Under the pieces are notes generated by a model, which made no database searches, was not told the DNA's origin, and was given only the letters and a program-made list of their open reading frames with translations. From NCBI GenBank assembly GCA_030834895.1, contig JAUQXA010000072.1, forward strand, positions 1 through 64,000: DNA of 64,000 nucleotides, in the 5' to 3' direction. Positions 52,519 to 60,677 of the stretch are shown piece after piece. Each line of letters begins with the position of its first letter. Positions within the stretch are counted from its first letter, which is position 1. The stretch comes from Anaerolineales bacterium (GTDB taxonomy: Bacteria; Chloroflexota; Anaerolineae; Anaerolineales; Villigracilaceae). A program made the position numbers and the translations under genes.

Positions 52519-53133
52519 ATGAAAACAAAAATCTTCCCCACCATTGCATTCCTGATTTTAGGGGTATTGCTCTTTTCATGCGGGACGAAGGAACCGCCTG
52601 TGGATGTGGACGCGATCCGCACCGAGGCAGTCAAAACTCATATCGCATCCCAGACTGAGGTGCTGGTCGTTCTGCCTACGGTCACTTCCACGCTGACGGC
52701 TGAACCGTCCGCTGCACCAACACTTGACGTGACCGCCACGCTCGAAACGCCCGCCATCGCCAACCCCTGCTACAAGCTGCTCTGGCTCGAAGACCGATCC
52801 ATCCCTGACGGGACGCAGATGAAACCCAACGAAGTCTTCACCAAGACCTGGTACGTCCAAAACAGCGGCGGATGCGCCTGGGCGCCGGGCTTCAGCTTTG
52901 TCAACGTGGGCGGCGACCCAATGCGTGGAAAGCCGCTCGTACTGGAGGAATCCATCCCTGCTGGCGCAAAACGAGAAATTTCGATTGAACTGGCTGTCCC
53001 CAGCGGAATCAACGGGCTGATTCAAAGTTCGTGGCGCATGACCGACCAGGACGGTAACTATTTCGGCGACACCCTCACGGTCAACATCACGGTTGGAGAC
53101 GTTATCACACCCACTGCCACCACAGCGCCGTAA
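52519..53133 (+). CDS. Lipoprotein with NBR1-type Ig-like domain
   Basis: This 204-residue lipoprotein has the signal MKTKIFPTIAFLILGVLLFS and lipobox FSC (Cys near 21). A Thr/Ala/Pro-rich linker (about 55-85) leads to an Ig-like domain at about 95-195: FTKTWYVQNSGGCAWAPGFS and VPSGINGLIQSSWRMTDQDG. This is the NBR1/FN-like fold common in surface proteins of Chloroflexi. Two Cys (in ANPCY and GGCAW) could bridge. No enzymatic site is seen. It would be matured by Lgt and LspA. Confidence 0.88.
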   Translation: MKTKIFPTIAFLILGVLLFSCGTKEPPVDVDAIRTEAVKTHIASQTEVLVVLPTVTSTLTAEPSAAPTLDVTATLETPAIANPCYKLLWLEDRSIPDGTQMKPNEVFTKTWYVQNSGGCAWAPGFSFVNVGGDPMRGKPLVLEESIPAGAKREISIELAVPSGINGLIQSSWRMTDQDGNYFGDTLTVNITVGDVITPTATTAP

Positions 53134-53143
53134 ATCCTTCAAG

Positions 53144-53152
53144 TGCTATAAT
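53144..53152 (+). promoter_or_regulatory. Extended -10 promoter of the small charged-protein gene
   Basis: TGCTATAAT is an extended -10 element. Transcription would begin near 53159, upstream of the ATG at 53178 but after the in-frame ATG at 53151, which decides against the longer start. Confidence 0.6.
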
Positions 53153-53177
53153 GGATATGGAAAGAAAGGAGTTCGCC

Positions 53178-53399
53178 ATGACCACCAAAAAAGATGAAAG
53201 CGAAAAGAAATTCAAACACGAAATCCCCGAGGAGACCCGCGAACATTATCGCAAAGCCCGCAAGGAAATGCGTGAAGCGGTCAAGGGACTGCTACCCGAA
53301 GGATTCCTCGAACATCACCGCGCCGCCCGCAAGGAAATGATGCTGGCATTCCGTAGTATGCTCGATGCGGCAATCGAAAAGATGGATGAGAAAGAATAG
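53178..53399 (+). CDS. Small highly charged protein of unknown function
   Basis: This 73-residue protein is nearly half Lys, Glu, Arg and Asp. It holds two similar segments, EETREHYRKARKEMREAVKG and EGFLEHHRAARKEMMLAFRS, which suggests an internal duplication of a short helix (E-H-(Y/H)-R-x-A-R-K-E-M). The ATG at 53178 follows AAGGAG with good spacing. No signal peptide, membrane segment or family is recognised. It lies between a lipoprotein gene and a hairpin repeat. Confidence 0.7.
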   Translation: MTTKKDESEKKFKHEIPEETREHYRKARKEMREAVKGLLPEGFLEHHRAARKEMMLAFRSMLDAAIEKMDEKE

Positions 53400-53412
53400 T
53401 CGTTACCCTTGC

Positions 53413-53481
53413 ACCACAGAGAGCACAGAGTCCACAGAGATTTTAAAAAGTTTTTTCGGTGCTCTTTGTGACCTCTGTGGT
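53413..53481. repeat. Hairpin repeat with ACCACAGAG...CTCTGTGGT ends
   Basis: The ends ACCACAGAG and CTCTGTGGT pair, and the imperfect stem extends to about 18-20 bp around an A/T-rich centre. Elements with these end words are common dispersed repeats in other bacterial genomes as far as I recall. It fills the space between convergent genes. Confidence 0.7.
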
Positions 53482-53489
53482 AAAAAGCA

Positions 53490-55193
53490 TTAATTCCTGC
53501 CTCTTTCTCCAAACCAAACCCACAACAGGGTCGCGCCTGCGGCTCCCAATAAGCCTCCCCCAAGTTGGCCATTCCCCGCATTCAATAACGTCACGCCGCT
53601 GACCAAAAGCGCGGCGAAGATTACCCCGCCCGTCAGTCGGTTCACCGAGCGCCCCAAAGCGCGGACTTCGCGACTCACCTGTGGAGATTGCACCGTCAGC
53701 CCGCCCGATTCCACTTGCGCCAGCAAACGGCTCGCCTGTGACGGCAAAGCGACAAAGGCTTGCACCACATCCCCAACCTGTTTCAAAATATTGTCCAGAC
53801 TAAACGCGGACGAAGCCTCTTCTTCAACCAGTTTGCTTGCATATGGCGCAAGTTGCTGCCAGAGATTGAAGTTCGCATCCAATCCCGTGCACATACCCGA
53901 AAGAATGGCCACGGTCCTCACCAACATCAGCAGGTCATTCGGCACCTGGAAGGGCGTCTCCACCATTACGTCACGCACACGATGACCGATCTCATGTACA
54001 TCACTTGGCTTTACATTCCGCAATTCGCCCATGGACATGCCCCAGAAACGGTCAAACACCGCCGCCGAAGCCTGCTCCAATGCCTGGGTATTTGCACCTG
54101 GCAATAAGAATCCTAACTCTTTATAAGACCTTATTAAACGCCCCGCATCCCTCGTGCCTACGGCAATCACTGTCTCGCGTAACCCCTTGCGAAGATTCTC
54201 AGGGACATGCCCCACCATGCCAAAGTCCACAAAGGTCAATTGCCAGCGGGGGAACTTGCGTTTGCTGTTTTTCGCGGCGCTTTTCGTGGGCGGCAAAGAC
54301 GTGACAAATAAATTCCCTGGGTGTGGGTCGGCGTGGAAAAAGCCATCCTCAAAAATCTGTTCGAGATAGACATCAAGCAACTTGCGCGCCACTTCGCCGC
54401 GGTCAATGCCTGCGGCAGTGATGGCATCATAGTCGGTGATTTTGATGGCGAACACGTCTTCGAGAGTCAGCACACGCAGGGTGGACAAGCTGCGCACCAC
54501 GCGCGGTACATTCACCTTTTTGTCATCCTTGAAATTCTCGAAGAAAGTCTCGGCGTTACCCGCTTCTTTTATGTAGTCGATTTCTTCGTACACCGTCGCC
54601 GAAAACTCGCGCAACAAGGCGGGCACATCGGCATGTTCGCGGATGGGACGGTAGTACATCAGCCACTTCCCCACCCGTTTCAAAGCGGAGAGGTCGATAT
54701 CCACAATGGCGGCGATGTTGGGACGCTGGACTTTGACGACGACGTTGACGAAATCCAGATTCTCGTCTGCTCGTAATTTGGCTCTATGAGCCTGACCCAG
54801 TGATGCCGCCGCAAGCGGATTCTCGTCGAACCACTCGAATTTTTCGGAAAGCGATGCGCCGAGTTCCCGCTCCGCCAGTCGACGGATGTCAGCAAAACTT
54901 TCAGCAGGGACTTCATCCTGCAAGTCGGCGAGGGTGTCGGTGATCTCAGGCGGGAGGATGTCCAACCGCGAGGAGAGGAACTGCCCGACCTTGATCATCA
55001 CGCCGCCCATGTGGATTGCCAACGCGCGGAAGCGTTGCGCATCCCTGCGAAAACGCTCTGGGCGAGTCCGCCTCACGAGTGGACGAAGACCCAATCGAGA
55101 CAGAATCAGCTCCCAGTAGATAAAGCGCAGGATGACGCCCGCAAAGAAGGTCAGGATGCGGAGATAACGTCCGCGAAGGCGAGGTTTTTTCAT
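53490..55193 (-). CDS. ABC1/UbiB family atypical kinase
   Basis: This 567-residue protein has the marks of the UbiB/ABC1/ADCK family: the KxGQ motif in VMIKVGQFLSSRLDILP, the Ala-rich loop AAASLGQAHRA, the catalytic-loop-like DGFFHADPHPGN and the DFG-type VDFGMVG. Two hydrophobic helices end the protein (about 510-560), as in membrane-bound UbiB. The family supports quinone/isoprenoid lipid metabolism or stress responses; the substrate here is unknown. It is a single gene, with a hairpin repeat after it. Confidence 0.93.
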   Translation of the reverse strand: MKKPRLRGRYLRILTFFAGVILRFIYWELILSRLGLRPLVRRTRPERFRRDAQRFRALAIHMGGVMIKVGQFLSSRLDILPPEITDTLADLQDEVPAESFADIRRLAERELGASLSEKFEWFDENPLAAASLGQAHRAKLRADENLDFVNVVVKVQRPNIAAIVDIDLSALKRVGKWLMYYRPIREHADVPALLREFSATVYEEIDYIKEAGNAETFFENFKDDKKVNVPRVVRSLSTLRVLTLEDVFAIKITDYDAITAAGIDRGEVARKLLDVYLEQIFEDGFFHADPHPGNLFVTSLPPTKSAAKNSKRKFPRWQLTFVDFGMVGHVPENLRKGLRETVIAVGTRDAGRLIRSYKELGFLLPGANTQALEQASAAVFDRFWGMSMGELRNVKPSDVHEIGHRVRDVMVETPFQVPNDLLMLVRTVAILSGMCTGLDANFNLWQQLAPYASKLVEEEASSAFSLDNILKQVGDVVQAFVALPSQASRLLAQVESGGLTVQSPQVSREVRALGRSVNRLTGGVIFAALLVSGVTLLNAGNGQLGGGLLGAAGATLLWVWFGERGRN

Positions 55194-55316
55194 TCAGGCT
55201 CCCATGATGTGGTGATGGGATTGTATCACTGGTGAAAGAATGGTCAGCGGGGATTTGCATTTCAGATAAAATAAGGTAAATTTGCTTTTAATTCAGGCTT
55301 AAGTATTCCTTCAAAA

Positions 55317-55332
55317 TGTGACAAAAATCACA
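55317..55332 (+). promoter_or_regulatory. CRP/FNR-family operator upstream of nrfHA
   Basis: TGTGACAAAAATCACA is a perfect TGTGA-N6-TCACA dyad. The -10-like TATATT at 55354-55359 puts the transcription start near 55366, so the operator is centred at about -41.5, the position of a class II activated promoter. This is the expected layout for anaerobic or redox control by a CRP/FNR-family activator. Confidence 0.8.
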
Positions 55333-55353
55333 ACGCTTTTTAGTCGCTTCCTT

Positions 55354-55359
55354 TATATT
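55354..55359 (+). promoter_or_regulatory. -10 element of the nrfHA promoter
   Basis: TATATT lies 22 bases downstream of the CRP/FNR-type operator and about 33 bases upstream of the nrfH ATG. A -35 box is not obvious, as expected when an activator contacts polymerase there. Confidence 0.6.
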
Positions 55360-55391
55360 AAGCCCAAGTTAATCTTATCCAAGGAGAGCCA

Positions 55392-55880
55392 ATGTCGAAA
55401 TATCCATTCATCATTGCTGTTGCGGTTGCGATTCTGGCGCTGGGATATTTTGCCTTTGCGACAGATGCCGCCGCCTACGGTGGAAGCGACCCCGAAACCT
55501 GCGCCAACTGCCATACCATGGATTCTCAATACGAGAATTGGTATCACGGCGGACATGAAGGGGTCGCCAAATGCACCGATTGTCATCTGCCCCATGACAA
55601 TTTCGCGGTGTATTACGCCGAGAAGGGCAGGCAGGGCGCAAAGGATGTTTACGCTTTTGTTTCGGGGGACATCCCCGTGGCAATTCGCGCGAGCGACAAG
55701 ACAAAGGAAATCATTCAAGAGAACTGCATCCACTGCCACGAAAGTACGGCGGAAACCGTCGTGATGGGCGCGCAGCCCTTCGACCGCTATTGCTGGGACT
55801 GTCATCGCAACGTGGCGCACGGCGCTCGCGGCGCTTCGAATGTCCCCTATCAAGATTCGACACTTTACCCGATCAAGTAA
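55392..55880 (+). CDS. nrfH: Cytochrome c nitrite reductase small subunit (membrane tetraheme NrfH)
   Basis: This 162-residue protein has an N-terminal membrane helix (about residues 5-25) and four heme motifs: CANCH, CTDCH, CIHCH and CWDCH. The length and heme count match NrfH of the NapC/NirT family, which takes electrons from menaquinol and passes them to NrfA. The ATG follows AAGGAG. It is followed by nrfA after a 95-base spacer that holds a hairpin. The upstream CRP/FNR site fits anaerobic induction. Confidence 0.94.
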   Translation: MSKYPFIIAVAVAILALGYFAFATDAAAYGGSDPETCANCHTMDSQYENWYHGGHEGVAKCTDCHLPHDNFAVYYAEKGRQGAKDVYAFVSGDIPVAIRASDKTKEIIQENCIHCHESTAETVVMGAQPFDRYCWDCHRNVAHGARGASNVPYQDSTLYPIK

Positions 55881-55933
55881 GGGCGACCCTTCGTGGTCAA
55901 TTGAGCACCTCTTTCCCGCTGAGCGGGTCGCCC
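55881..55933. repeat. Hairpin between nrfH and nrfA with GGGCGACCC/GGGTCGCCC arms
   Basis: The 9-base arms (55881-55889 and 55925-55933) pair exactly around a 35-base loop. It begins directly after the nrfH stop. It is probably a dispersed palindromic repeat, and it could protect or separate the two halves of the transcript. Confidence 0.75.
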
Positions 55934-55975
55934 CTACAATGAATTGCGTAAAACTAACTAAAGGAGAATGCATCC

Positions 55976-57316
55976 ATGAAAAATTACACCACTCTGATTT
56001 TGGCGGGACTCGTGATCGTCCTGGCTGTTGCGCTGGTGGGCGTGCTGGCCTATGTGAAGAATCAGCCCGCCGAGACACGCTCCGTCCAGCCGCTGGTTGA
56101 GATCGCGCCGATGGAGCCTGATTCAACCAAATGGGCGGTCAACTTCCCCAATCAATATGACACGCTGTTGAAGACCAAAACCAATAATCAGGACACCAAG
56201 TATGGGGGCTCTTCACAATTCTCGTGGCTCGAGCGTGACCCACGCCAGGTGATTTTGTTCGCGGGGTATCCATTCAGCAAGGATTACAACGACGACCGCG
56301 GTCACATGAACATGCTGGAAGATGTCCGCGCCACCAAGCGTTTGAATCTGGATGACTCCGATCCCAAGCATACGCCCGCAACGTGCTATTCCTGCAAGTC
56401 CGCCGATAACCCCGGTCTATGGGACAAAATGGGCATGGAAGCCTATGACAAGATGACGTTCAACGAAATGACGCCGAACATCAACAACACCATCGGCTGC
56501 GCCAACTGCCACGAAGCGGGGACCATGCGGTTGATCGTCACCAACCCCGCGCTGAAGGAAGCGCTCGAACGCCAGGGCAAGGATTGGACCACCTTCACCC
56601 GTCAGGAAATGCGGACGGTGGTCTGCGCTAACTGCCACGTTGAATACTATTTCAAGGGCGATGGCAAGTACCTCACCTTCCCGTGGGACAACGGCACAAC
56701 CGTTGACGAAATCCTCACCTACTACGAAGAAGATGGCTTCAAGGATTGGGTATATCCTGAAACTGACACACCCATGCTGAAGGCTCAACACCCCGAATAT
56801 GAAACCTTCACCGCTGGCTCCACCCACTATAACGCGGGCGTTTCCTGCTCCGACTGTCACATGCCGTACATGAGCGATGGCGCGACGAAGTACTCCTCAC
56901 ACGATGTTCACAGTCCGTTGCTCAATCCCGAACAATCCTGCGGACAGTGCCATGCTGACACTAATTACGTGGTTGAGCGTGTTGGCATCATCCAGGATCA
57001 GGTTGCAGACACCAAGATCACAACCGAAGACGCCATCATCGACGCGGTCAACGCCATCAAAGCCGCTGTCGCCGCTGGGAATGCAGATGCAGCCATGCTC
57101 GATCAGGCGCGCAAGCTCCACCGCGAAGCGCAATTCATGTGGGACATCGTCTCCGCTGAAAACAGCACGGGCTTCCACAACCCCGAATACGCGCTGAAAA
57201 CTCTGGCGGAAGCCACCAACCGCGCGCGCCAGGCACAAATGCTCGCCGCGCAGTCCATCGGTGACACTAGCCTGCTGGTCACTGGCACGTACTACGAAAC
57301 CGCGCCCGCTCAGTAA
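55976..57316 (+). CDS. nrfA: Cytochrome c nitrite reductase catalytic subunit (pentaheme, ammonia-forming)
   Basis: This 446-residue periplasmic enzyme reduces nitrite to ammonium with six electrons. An uncleaved-type signal/anchor helix comes first (about residues 5-27). It carries CYSCK, the special catalytic-heme motif with a lysine ligand, and four ordinary CxxCH sites: CANCH, CANCH, CSDCH and CGQCH. The Tyr/His/Arg region around the active site is consistent (e.g. YNAGVSCSDCHMP). The gene is complete and ends before an intrinsic terminator. With NrfH it forms the menaquinol-linked NrfHA complex. Confidence 0.96.
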   Translation: MKNYTTLILAGLVIVLAVALVGVLAYVKNQPAETRSVQPLVEIAPMEPDSTKWAVNFPNQYDTLLKTKTNNQDTKYGGSSQFSWLERDPRQVILFAGYPFSKDYNDDRGHMNMLEDVRATKRLNLDDSDPKHTPATCYSCKSADNPGLWDKMGMEAYDKMTFNEMTPNINNTIGCANCHEAGTMRLIVTNPALKEALERQGKDWTTFTRQEMRTVVCANCHVEYYFKGDGKYLTFPWDNGTTVDEILTYYEEDGFKDWVYPETDTPMLKAQHPEYETFTAGSTHYNAGVSCSDCHMPYMSDGATKYSSHDVHSPLLNPEQSCGQCHADTNYVVERVGIIQDQVADTKITTEDAIIDAVNAIKAAVAAGNADAAMLDQARKLHREAQFMWDIVSAENSTGFHNPEYALKTLAEATNRARQAQMLAAQSIGDTSLLVTGTYYETAPAQ

Positions 57317-57341
57317 AGAACACCAAATCGTTTGGAACACA

Positions 57342-57377
57342 AAACTCGGAGGTCCGCTCGACCTCCGAGTTTTTATT
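57342..57377 (+). terminator. Intrinsic terminator of nrfHA
   Basis: AAACTCGGAGGTC (57342-57354) pairs with GACCTCCGAGTTT (57360-57372) across a 5-base loop and runs into a T-rich tail. Confidence 0.9.
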
Positions 57378-57381
57378 TTGT

Positions 57382-57987
57382 TTACTTCCCCGCAAGCGTT
57401 CCAATCGTCTTCAAAAAGGTGACCGTCATCCGTGCAGTGGCACCCCAAAGCAACTCGCCATCAAAGGGATGGTAGGTAATCAGCGAGCGATCCGAATCGC
57501 GGAGGAGGAATTCCCAATAATTGTTTCGGTCAGAGAGCCACAACAAGGGGATGGTAAACACGCGCGCCACTTCAACGCCTGCGACCTTGAAGGCATACGG
57601 AAACGGGATGACGCCCACCACAGGCGTCACGCGATAACTGGTGATGGTAATTAACTGACTCAGCCGCCCAAGCACCGTCACATCTTCGCGCCGCACTCCG
57701 ATCTCCTCCTCGGTCTCGCGCAGGGCAGTTTGTTCGGGCGTGGTCTCGCCGTTGTCACATGCGCCGCCGGGGAAGGAGACCTGTCCCTTGTGGGATTGGA
57801 CGCGGTCAGTACGGCGAGTGAACAGCAAGTGCCATTCGCCGCCAGAAAAAGCCAACGGAATCAACACCGCCGCGCATTTCAGACGGGTATCGGGCTTGAC
57901 GGGGATTTCTGCGTAGCCGTCCGACTCGTCGGCGTTTTTTCGAGACTCCGCTAGTTTTTGGGCAATGTATTCCTGAGTTAAGTTCAT
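57382..57987 (-). CDS. Nudix hydrolase, CoA pyrophosphatase type
   Basis: This 201-residue Nudix enzyme has the full box GxxxxxExxxxxxxREUxEExGU visible as GACDNGETTPEQTALRETEE and EIGV. Before it, HLLFTRRTDRVQSHKGQVSF followed by PGG matches the UPF0035/NudL subgroup signature, so hydrolysis of CoA or acyl-CoA pyrophosphate bonds is the likely activity. It lies in a minus-strand run with panB and panE, so it may control CoA level. Length is normal for the subgroup. Confidence 0.9.
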   Translation of the reverse strand: MNLTQEYIAQKLAESRKNADESDGYAEIPVKPDTRLKCAAVLIPLAFSGGEWHLLFTRRTDRVQSHKGQVSFPGGACDNGETTPEQTALRETEEEIGVRREDVTVLGRLSQLITITSYRVTPVVGVIPFPYAFKVAGVEVARVFTIPLLWLSDRNNYWEFLLRDSDRSLITYHPFDGELLWGATARMTVTFLKTIGTLAGK

Positions 57988-58002
57988 AGATATTTTTGGG
58001 AA

Positions 58003-59622
58003 TTACAACAGCCTACCCAAAATCTCTACCAGCGCCTGCGCGAGCAAAATCTTGAAGATTAACGCCACGGGATAGGTGCTGGCATAAGCAATCGACGGCA
58101 GGTCGGTTTCGGTCTGGTTGTTGGCGGACGCCAGCGCGGGCGGATTGGTCATGGCTGCGGTCAGAGAACCCATCGCCGAGAGCAGGTTCAACTTATAGAC
58201 TTTGACCATCACTGCCAGTCCCGCCAGGGCAGATAGCAAGGTGATGACCGCGCCCGCAAGTAAAAGAATCCAACCTTGGTCCTGTAAAACTTCCACGAGA
58301 TGCGCGCCCGCGTTCGTGCCGGCACCCGCGAGGAAAAGCATCAGACCAAGTTCACGGGTCAGGTTTTTGGCAGCGGGGGGAACATAAAGCCTGAAGGGTC
58401 CGATCCGCCCGAAGTGACCGATCAGCAGCGAGGTGAGGAAAACTCCACCCGCCATGCCCAGTTTCACCGTCACGCCCTGTCCAAGCGGAACGGGAATCAA
58501 TCCCACAAAAACGCCGATCAACAAACCGATGAGATACGTCGTCATGCTGGTTTCGGATACGCGGCGCGGCGTGCCTTGCGCCACTTTTGCAAATGCCCTC
58601 ACCGCCGATTTCTCGCCGACCACGCGGATACCGTCGCCCATTTCGAGAGTCACGCTGCCATGCGGCGCGATCTCCAATCCCTGGCGGCGGATGCGGGTGA
58701 CGACCACCGTGAACTGTTCCCAAACCTTCATGCTTGCCAGCGTCCTGCCCGTCAGCGACTCGTCCATCACTTCAACGTCGATACTCTTGACCTCGGCATT
58801 GACATCCATGCGCTCATCGGTGCGCTCGCCAAGCAGGAGGGTCATCTTATCGAGTTCCTCCGCCGCGCCGACAGCCATCACCACATCGCCGAGATGCAGG
58901 ATGGACTCGGGCGTGGCGGCAAAGACGCGGTCGCCATGTTTGATGCGCGAGAGGTTGACCTGTGCCAGCCGTCGCGGGTTGACCTCCGCCACAGTGCGCC
59001 CCTCGCAGTTGGGATTTGTGACACGAAACTGGTGCGCCACCAAACCTGGTGTCTCGATGGCTTTTTCCTCCAGCCATTTTTTCTCTTCGACTTTCACGGG
59101 ACGTTTGAGCAGGCTCGGCAAAAATTGAATCAACAACACCATGCTGATCATGCTGAACGGATAGGCAATGCCGTATCCAACCGAAGCAAGCGGAGCTGCA
59201 TCGGGCGAGACGCGATGCAGAACGTCCAGCACGCCTGCCAGCGCGGGAGTGCAGGTCAGCGCGCCTGTGTAAAGTCCAGCCGCGAGGGCGGGAGATAGTT
59301 TGAGCAGGAAGGCGATCAACGCCGTGAGAACAGCCCCCGTGCCGACGATGACCAGCGCAAGAATGACGAACTGCATCCCCCGCCGACGGAAGGTGCGGAA
59401 GAAGCTCGGTCCCGCCGTCAACCCGACAGCGTAGACGAAGAGAAGCAAACCGAAGTCCATCACTTCCTTGGGGACACTCATCCCGAAGTGACCGAAGACC
59501 AGCGCGGCAAACAACACGCCCGCCGTCCCCAGCGAAATTCCGCGCCACGACCACTGACCGATCCACGCGCCGAGGGTCAGGATGGCAAATAAAACAAACA
59601 TTGATTCAGTAAATGGGTTCAT
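58003..59622 (-). CDS. AspT/YidE-family transporter with two TrkA-C domains
   Basis: This 539-residue protein has two blocks of membrane helices (about residues 5-175 and 375-535) split by two cytosolic TrkA-C (RCK_C) domains at about 205-285 and 290-365. This duplication and the GFIP-like turns (GLLIGVFVGLIPVPLG) mark the aspartate-alanine antiporter/YidE-YbjL family. The substrate is unknown. The start at 59622 (MNPFTESMFVLF) is chosen; the frame continues upstream to 60126, but that part is a non-coding antisense stretch of panE. The ribosome-binding site is weak. Confidence 0.9.
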   Translation of the reverse strand: MNPFTESMFVLFAILTLGAWIGQWSWRGISLGTAGVLFAALVFGHFGMSVPKEVMDFGLLLFVYAVGLTAGPSFFRTFRRRGMQFVILALVIVGTGAVLTALIAFLLKLSPALAAGLYTGALTCTPALAGVLDVLHRVSPDAAPLASVGYGIAYPFSMISMVLLIQFLPSLLKRPVKVEEKKWLEEKAIETPGLVAHQFRVTNPNCEGRTVAEVNPRRLAQVNLSRIKHGDRVFAATPESILHLGDVVMAVGAAEELDKMTLLLGERTDERMDVNAEVKSIDVEVMDESLTGRTLASMKVWEQFTVVVTRIRRQGLEIAPHGSVTLEMGDGIRVVGEKSAVRAFAKVAQGTPRRVSETSMTTYLIGLLIGVFVGLIPVPLGQGVTVKLGMAGGVFLTSLLIGHFGRIGPFRLYVPPAAKNLTRELGLMLFLAGAGTNAGAHLVEVLQDQGWILLLAGAVITLLSALAGLAVMVKVYKLNLLSAMGSLTAAMTNPPALASANNQTETDLPSIAYASTYPVALIFKILLAQALVEILGRLL

Positions 59623-59662
59623 AGATGGGGCGATTGTAGCGCAGAAAGATTCAAATGCAAAC

Positions 59663-59715
59663 CACGGAGACATTGGAACACAGAGATAAAAACTCTGCAC
59701 TTCCGTGTCTCCGTG
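59663..59715. repeat. Hairpin repeat with CACGGAGACA...TGTCTCCGTG ends
   Basis: CACGGAGACA (59663-59672) and TGTCTCCGTG (59706-59715) are exact complements, with an inner AGAG/CTCT pair. The layout is like the element at 53413, with diverged ends. Confidence 0.65.
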
Positions 59716-59727
59716 ATTCGACTTACC

Positions 59728-59758
59728 GCTTTGTCGGGGGCTAAGCCCCCGACAAAGC
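59728..59758. repeat. Perfect odd-centred palindrome, 15-base arms
   Basis: Arms GCTTTGTCGGGGGCT and exact complement flank one central A. It lies in the spacer between panE and the transporter, 10 bases from the panE stop. No T-run is present, so a repeat is more likely than a terminator. Confidence 0.82.
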
Positions 59759-59768
59759 CAAGAAATTC

Positions 59769-60665
59769 TTACAGCGCCCTTACCAACTGCCAGCAGGCTC
59801 GGTTGTACGGCGTCTTGATTCCATGAACCTCGGCGCGTTGAGTGACCGCTCCGCAGATGGCGTCGATCTCGGTGGGAGCACCACGTCGTACATCCTGAAA
59901 CATGGAAGAGATATTCCTGGCGGTCTTGCGCGCCACATCCTCCGCCGCGCTGATGGGGTTGCTGAACGGCAAATGCACGTGCTCGGCGGCAGCGACCTCG
60001 GCGGTCTCGCTCGCGAGCGATGCCATCATTCTCCGTGTGGCGGGACGCGCCAGCAGTTCGCCGTTTGGGACTTGCAGCAGGGCGGTCAGCGGGTTGATGG
60101 CGGCGTTGATGACCAGCTTGCCCCAAATGAGCGACTGGGCATCGTCCACAACCTGCACGTTGAAATTCGATGACTTCAACGCCATCTTCAACGGGTCGAG
60201 AGCTTCGTTCTGCTCGATGGAGACAACGCCTTCGCCACCTGTCCGCACCAAGCCTGGACCGAGCAATGTCGCCCCAGTGGTGGTCACACCCAACGAGACC
60301 CGACCAAACCCAAGGTCACGGACAAGGGTCTCGCGGTTACCGAGTCCGTTCTGGAGTGTCAGTGCATGTCCGTCATCTGCAAGTGCCAGTTTGAGTTGAC
60401 GCGCCGCGCGTTCCGTCTGCCACGACTTGACCAGCACGATCGCAAATTTCGCTCCGTGCACTTCGAGCGGATCATCCGTCGCATGGACTGGATAAGCCTG
60501 TTCGCTTCCATCCGTTTCCTGAATGCGCGCGCCAGTCTCACGCAAGGCTTGAAGTCCCTGCCTCCACGTGCCAAGCATCGAAACCGAATATCCCGCCGCG
60601 CTCAGTCGCGCCGCGAAGAGAGTTGCCAATGCACCAGTACCGACCAATAAAATTGACTCTTTCAT
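59769..60665 (-). CDS. panE: 2-dehydropantoate 2-reductase
   Basis: This 298-residue NADPH enzyme reduces ketopantoate to pantoate. The dinucleotide motif is LLVGTGALATLFAARL, in place of the usual GxGxxG, which fits the PanE variant. The catalytic lysine and the asparagine that hold the substrate are in IWGKLVINAAINPLTALL. The C-terminal helical domain is complete, including the PTEID segment. It follows panB by 12 bases, so both steps of pantoate synthesis are cotranscribed. It could also be a PanE-family reductase of other 2-oxoacids, but the context favours PanE. Confidence 0.92.
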   Translation of the reverse strand: MKESILLVGTGALATLFAARLSAAGYSVSMLGTWRQGLQALRETGARIQETDGSEQAYPVHATDDPLEVHGAKFAIVLVKSWQTERAARQLKLALADDGHALTLQNGLGNRETLVRDLGFGRVSLGVTTTGATLLGPGLVRTGGEGVVSIEQNEALDPLKMALKSSNFNVQVVDDAQSLIWGKLVINAAINPLTALLQVPNGELLARPATRRMMASLASETAEVAAAEHVHLPFSNPISAAEDVARKTARNISSMFQDVRRGAPTEIDAICGAVTQRAEVHGIKTPYNRACWQLVRAL

Positions 60666-60677
60666 TGCATCATCCTT

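Noticed and set aside
56374..56412. CYSCK in NrfA considered as a lost heme motif
   Set aside because: CxxCK is the normal catalytic-heme motif of NrfA, so the protein has all five hemes.
59623..60126. N-terminal extension of the AspT-like transporter
   Set aside because: It is antisense to panE and contains no membrane-protein features; the family begins at the Met at 59622.
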